DNA from: Myxocyprinus asiaticus
Taxonomy: Eukaryota; Chordata; Actinopteri; Cypriniformes; Catostomidae
DNA: 64,000 nucleotides
Reading direction: 5' to 3'
Assembly: GCF_019703515.2 (NCBI RefSeq)
Contig: NC_059373.1
Location: forward strand, 20,236,281-20,300,280
Each line of letters begins with the position of its first letter. The first letter of the stretch is position 1. This document shows positions 61,160 through 64,000 of the stretch, in pieces. The translations under genes and the position numbers were made by a program. The notes beneath the pieces were generated by a model. The model did no database searches, was not told the DNA's origin, and worked only from the letters and a program-made list of their open reading frames with translations.

Positions 61160-61626
61160 TTAATATTATTTATCACTTAGATAAATCCTCCACCTGCAAT
61201 TTTATCAAGTTGCAGAATGACCTAGAAAAGATGACTGCATGTGTTTGTGATCCAAGGGTTCAGTGCTTCTATACAAATGCAAATTACAATTGAAGTATCC
61301 ATTTAAATATTTTGTGGAGAATTTCTTCAAGGTGCTAAGCAGAGACTCCAATCTCTCCTGTTAACTGAAATTAATTGCTTCATGACCTGCTCATGAATGA
61401 GATTGGCTGCCCCGTTCACTGCGCAATATCTTTCTCTCTCACTACAGCTACACAAATATATGCCATTTCCAAAGACAGCAACATAATCCATTTTACGCCT
61501 GTCTAGAACACAATAAGACAAAATGGCAAATAGTTTCATGCTCGAACGATGTATCTGACTCACAGTGATTTTTGGAAGTGACCTCTGTGTGTATTCTGAG
61601 TTGATCTGATTTTATGGCTTCTTTAT

Positions 61627-62485
61627 GTGTTTAAGTGTTGGCGAATAACTAACTAAAAGTAGCAACGCAACTAACTTACCTATATAGTTCAGCAGTTCAC
61701 ATAGTACTTCAGCTGTTTTCAAACTCAAGTATATTTTACAGTAACAATATACTTTTTCCAATAAGTAGTGGTGTAGCACAACAAAACGCTTCTACTGAGC
61801 ATGCAGCTTTAGGGGCCATTCACAAAGAGTGCGTTTTTGCATCCAGCTGTGCTGTTTATCAATTGTTTTTCTTTGTAAACGAAAGTTTTTTCGGCGTCTC
61901 ATGCAGGAGCAGCACGTTTTTTAAAAGAACTTTTAGAAACGCTTCAAGGCACCTGCATTCTGTTCCATTTTAAATATGCTAGCTTTTTTTAGTGCAAGAA
62001 TGCTTTGAACATTTGGAGCGGTTTATGTACATTATATAAATTGTCTAATGTAAATGAAATAATGTAAATTTAATATAAATTTGAGTTCCTGTGTAGCATA
62101 TTTAGTTCTTTTTTTGTAGCAAAATATTTAGTTAAATGCTGCTGTTCAGTATGATCTTTAAAATCACTAATATAGATTAGGATTTACTCTAGTTTTTAGT
62201 TGAATTTACTGCTAATTTATTAGTTGAAGTCATCCTAAATAAGATTTTATTTATTCAAACACCCTAATTTTTTGTGCCAAAATATACAGCTCTGACTAAA
62301 TTTTACATTATACTATCTGATAGTTATAGGTCTATATTAAGAAGACATTACACAGAAGTTGCTTAAATGTAGTTTGCTACTTTTAGTTAGAAGCCTGTAG
62401 AGTAGCTGTAGATTAACTACAAGCTACTACTGTAAATTATGCATAGCTTGTGACTTGGCAAAAAACAGTTTTGGAGGTGGCTTCT
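61627..62485. mobile_element. possible worn element
   Basis: AGTGTTGGCGAATAACTAAC at the left and the TAGAGTAGCTGTAG / AGCTTGTGAC words at 62395-62455 recall the fragment at 12449-12697. Boundaries and class are uncertain. Confidence 0.35.
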
Positions 62486-62538
62486 CCAAAAGTCCATCAA
62501 CAGGGGGATAAAGAAGGATGAATGGGGAGTGGGCATAC

Positions 62539-62679
62539 CGTGCAAAGATCCTTGTACTGCATCTTCTGGAACTTGGTGTCGGCATTGCCAGCACACAACT
62601 CTACATATCCCAGCACCACCTGGAAGACTGTGTTGTGGATGGCCTGGGTGAAGTGCATGTGCAGCTGGTCCATGGCCGT
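62539..62679 (-). CDS. vps50: vps50 internal exon 1 of 10 seen here
   Basis: The exon has 141 nt, 47 codons, with phase 0 at both ends. The acceptor follows a pyrimidine tract (ccttcag) and the donor is gtatgc. It reads [20 protein letters not shown] and continues with [12 protein letters not shown] and ends [10 protein letters not shown]. This is a highly conserved stretch of VPS50 after its N-terminal Vps54-like region. It is the most 5' exon found; no further exon was recognised up to 64000, so the next upstream exon is outside the window. It joins in frame to 48399-48534 across a 14.0-kb intron. Confidence 0.96.
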
Positions 62680-64000
62680 CTGAAGGGAAAAAGGAAAGCC
62701 AGTAAGTGGATTAGTTGAAGCGAAGAGGTTTCCCGAACACTCCCTTCATCTGCTATTGGCTGCAAAATCAGGACCCAAACTTACACCATTGGTTGAGCCT
62801 AAATTGCTATGTCAGTCTGGTCAGGACACTCCAACAAACAATATTTCCACCCACATTAACTGGGATAGGAAGTATTTTAACAGAAAAATTACACACATCA
62901 CAAAGACAGAAGTCTTTTTTATCCAGCTGACAAAAACTTAAAAGGCATATCCACAAAGAAAACAATAAATCTATTATGCTTAAAAAAGAAAAATCAATAT
63001 TACAACCTACCAATCTTTTGTTGCATTGCAGATACCAACATGCAGTAAAATGAGCACCAATGTTTAACAACTGGCATACTGATTTTGTAAGAAATCTTTA
63101 ACAGCTTCATTTTAAATTGCACTAAAGAACTGTTTTGATGCTTGTGGTTTTTCTTCACACAAACACTATGCTTTCACCTACAGTACACAGCAACCAAGCA
63201 GGAGACCTACTTATACCTTACAAACAAACACCCACACAAGCATCAATAACTAAAAAAAAACAGCTTTCATATCATGTGACAGCATTCAAATCCAATCAAA
63301 GTTCCAGGCACTCTAGACTCCGGAACAAAGGGCATAAATCTCCAAAAATAGCCACACATGAACAAATTTGAAAGAAGCCCTATTCTATTTAAAGCCCTGA
63401 TTTCCTGAGAAACCAGTTTAGTTGCAGACCCCTTGCGGCCTTACATTGAGAAACATCTAACGCTGTCTCAGGAGGTCTGTTAGAATGTAAAACTGTGGGT
63501 AACGGTGGGCTAGCCCACACTCCCAGAGGACATGATTCATTCCAGAACTACATACCAAAGCTCAGTATCATCCTGGTGGGGAAAGAAAGAGCTTAGCCAC
63601 AACTTAATTACAGTACGTTTCTCCACCTGTCTTCCTCAACCTTGAGCTCTCCGTAGGCCACTGCTGAATTGGATCAAAATGGCACAATATTTGCCTACTC
63701 ATGCAGGTCAGGGCATTCAAGCAAGGGCAGGTGGAAATGACTTTAAAGTGAAAATAGAAAATAGTGGAATTTACAGAGTTATTTTCTTTGTCTTTACACG
63801 TTCTGTGAGGGAAAATATTTTAAAAAATGAACTGAAAAAAAAACAAAAAAACAGTTGAAGATAACCATGGTGGAAACATTAGTTGCGCTGAAAAAAAACG
63901 AGCAGTTACATCCATTAGACAAATTTAATGACAAGAAAAACAAAAAACAGTGAAGATGAAAAGATCGAGAATTAGCAGTGCAGTCATTAGGCTAATTGCA
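62680..64000. other. vps50 intron to the edge, nothing recognised
   Basis: Sequence upstream of the first exon seen. No further vps50 exon was recognised. Confidence 0.5.

Larger units (their letters stand above)
4894..62679 (-). other. vps50: vps50 (syndetin) gene body, ten internal exons, both ends outside
   Basis: VPS50 is the subunit that, with VPS51, VPS52 and VPS53, forms EARP, a tethering complex that returns cargo from endosomes to the plasma membrane; VPS54 replaces it in the Golgi complex GARP. That is family knowledge. In the sequence, ten minus-strand blocks end in AG acceptors and GT donors, and their phases join without a break into 393 codons. Their translations match the conserved middle of vertebrate VPS50, for example [52 protein letters not shown] and [16 protein letters not shown]. 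No stop or frameshift is seen, so the gene looks functional. The N-terminal exons lie to the right of the window. No exon was recognised left of 4894. The longest introns are 21773-48398 and 48535-62538. The identification is secure; the exact transcript is not tested. Confidence 0.95.

Noticed and set aside
62680..64000. Search for another upstream vps50 exon
   Set aside because: No block with splice borders and VPS50-like translation was seen; open frames at 62715-63371 do not resemble the protein.
1..64000. CRISPR arrays, operons, phage or bacterial defence systems
   Set aside because: The window is vertebrate intronic DNA. The tandem repeats at 30126-30345 are degenerate units inside a transposon, not regular repeats with unique spacers.

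Overview
The window is nuclear DNA of a teleost fish, most likely a cypriniform. The evidence is a spliced vertebrate gene, AT-rich introns with long TA and CA microsatellites, and a dense load of Tc1/mariner, hAT and TTAA-target elements. It includes short elements ending in the ATAGTTCACCC-type terminus common in carp-like fishes. There are no bacterial genes, operons or CRISPR arrays.

One host gene can be supported: vps50 (syndetin, formerly ccdc132), on the minus strand. Ten consecutive internal coding exons lie between 62679 and 4894. All have GT-AG borders and compatible phases, and together give 1179 nt, an uninterrupted 393 codons. They cover roughly the middle of a protein of about 960 residues. 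The 5' exons lie beyond position 64000. The exons after the last one (4894-5015) lie beyond position 1 or were not recognised. Introns range from about 0.1 kb to 26.6 kb.

The rest is intron filled with mobile DNA. From left to right: a decayed LTR retrotransposon with its LTR (1-1615) and a tRNA-derived SINE; MITEs and a Harbinger-like element (6957-8181); a run of Tc1-like elements (9156-12448); two TTAA elements abutting on one shared TTAA (15814-17054); a V-SINE-like copy (17809-18013); a piggyBac-like element (19514-20540); a rearranged Tc1 element and a Tc1 derivative (22133-23283); a hAT element containing a TA hairpin and a solo LTR (25383-27101); a second hAT element with a perfect 8-bp target duplication (27415-28610); an inverted-repeat element filled with short tandem repeats (29856-30374); three Tc1 family members end to end (36306-39256); a nest of two hAT elements and an L2-like LINE (40158-44585); further hAT elements (49002-50076 and 55602-57586, the latter with another element inside); and two more SINE copies (53447-53895, 54774-55160).

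The transposon genes seen here all look broken, so no active mobile system is evident. I found no new biological system. The most unusual items are the multi-level nests with readable target duplications, a 300-bp inverted repeat 4 kb apart inside one intron, the repeat-filled inverted-repeat element, and a Tc1 element whose leader is inverted relative to its coding segment.
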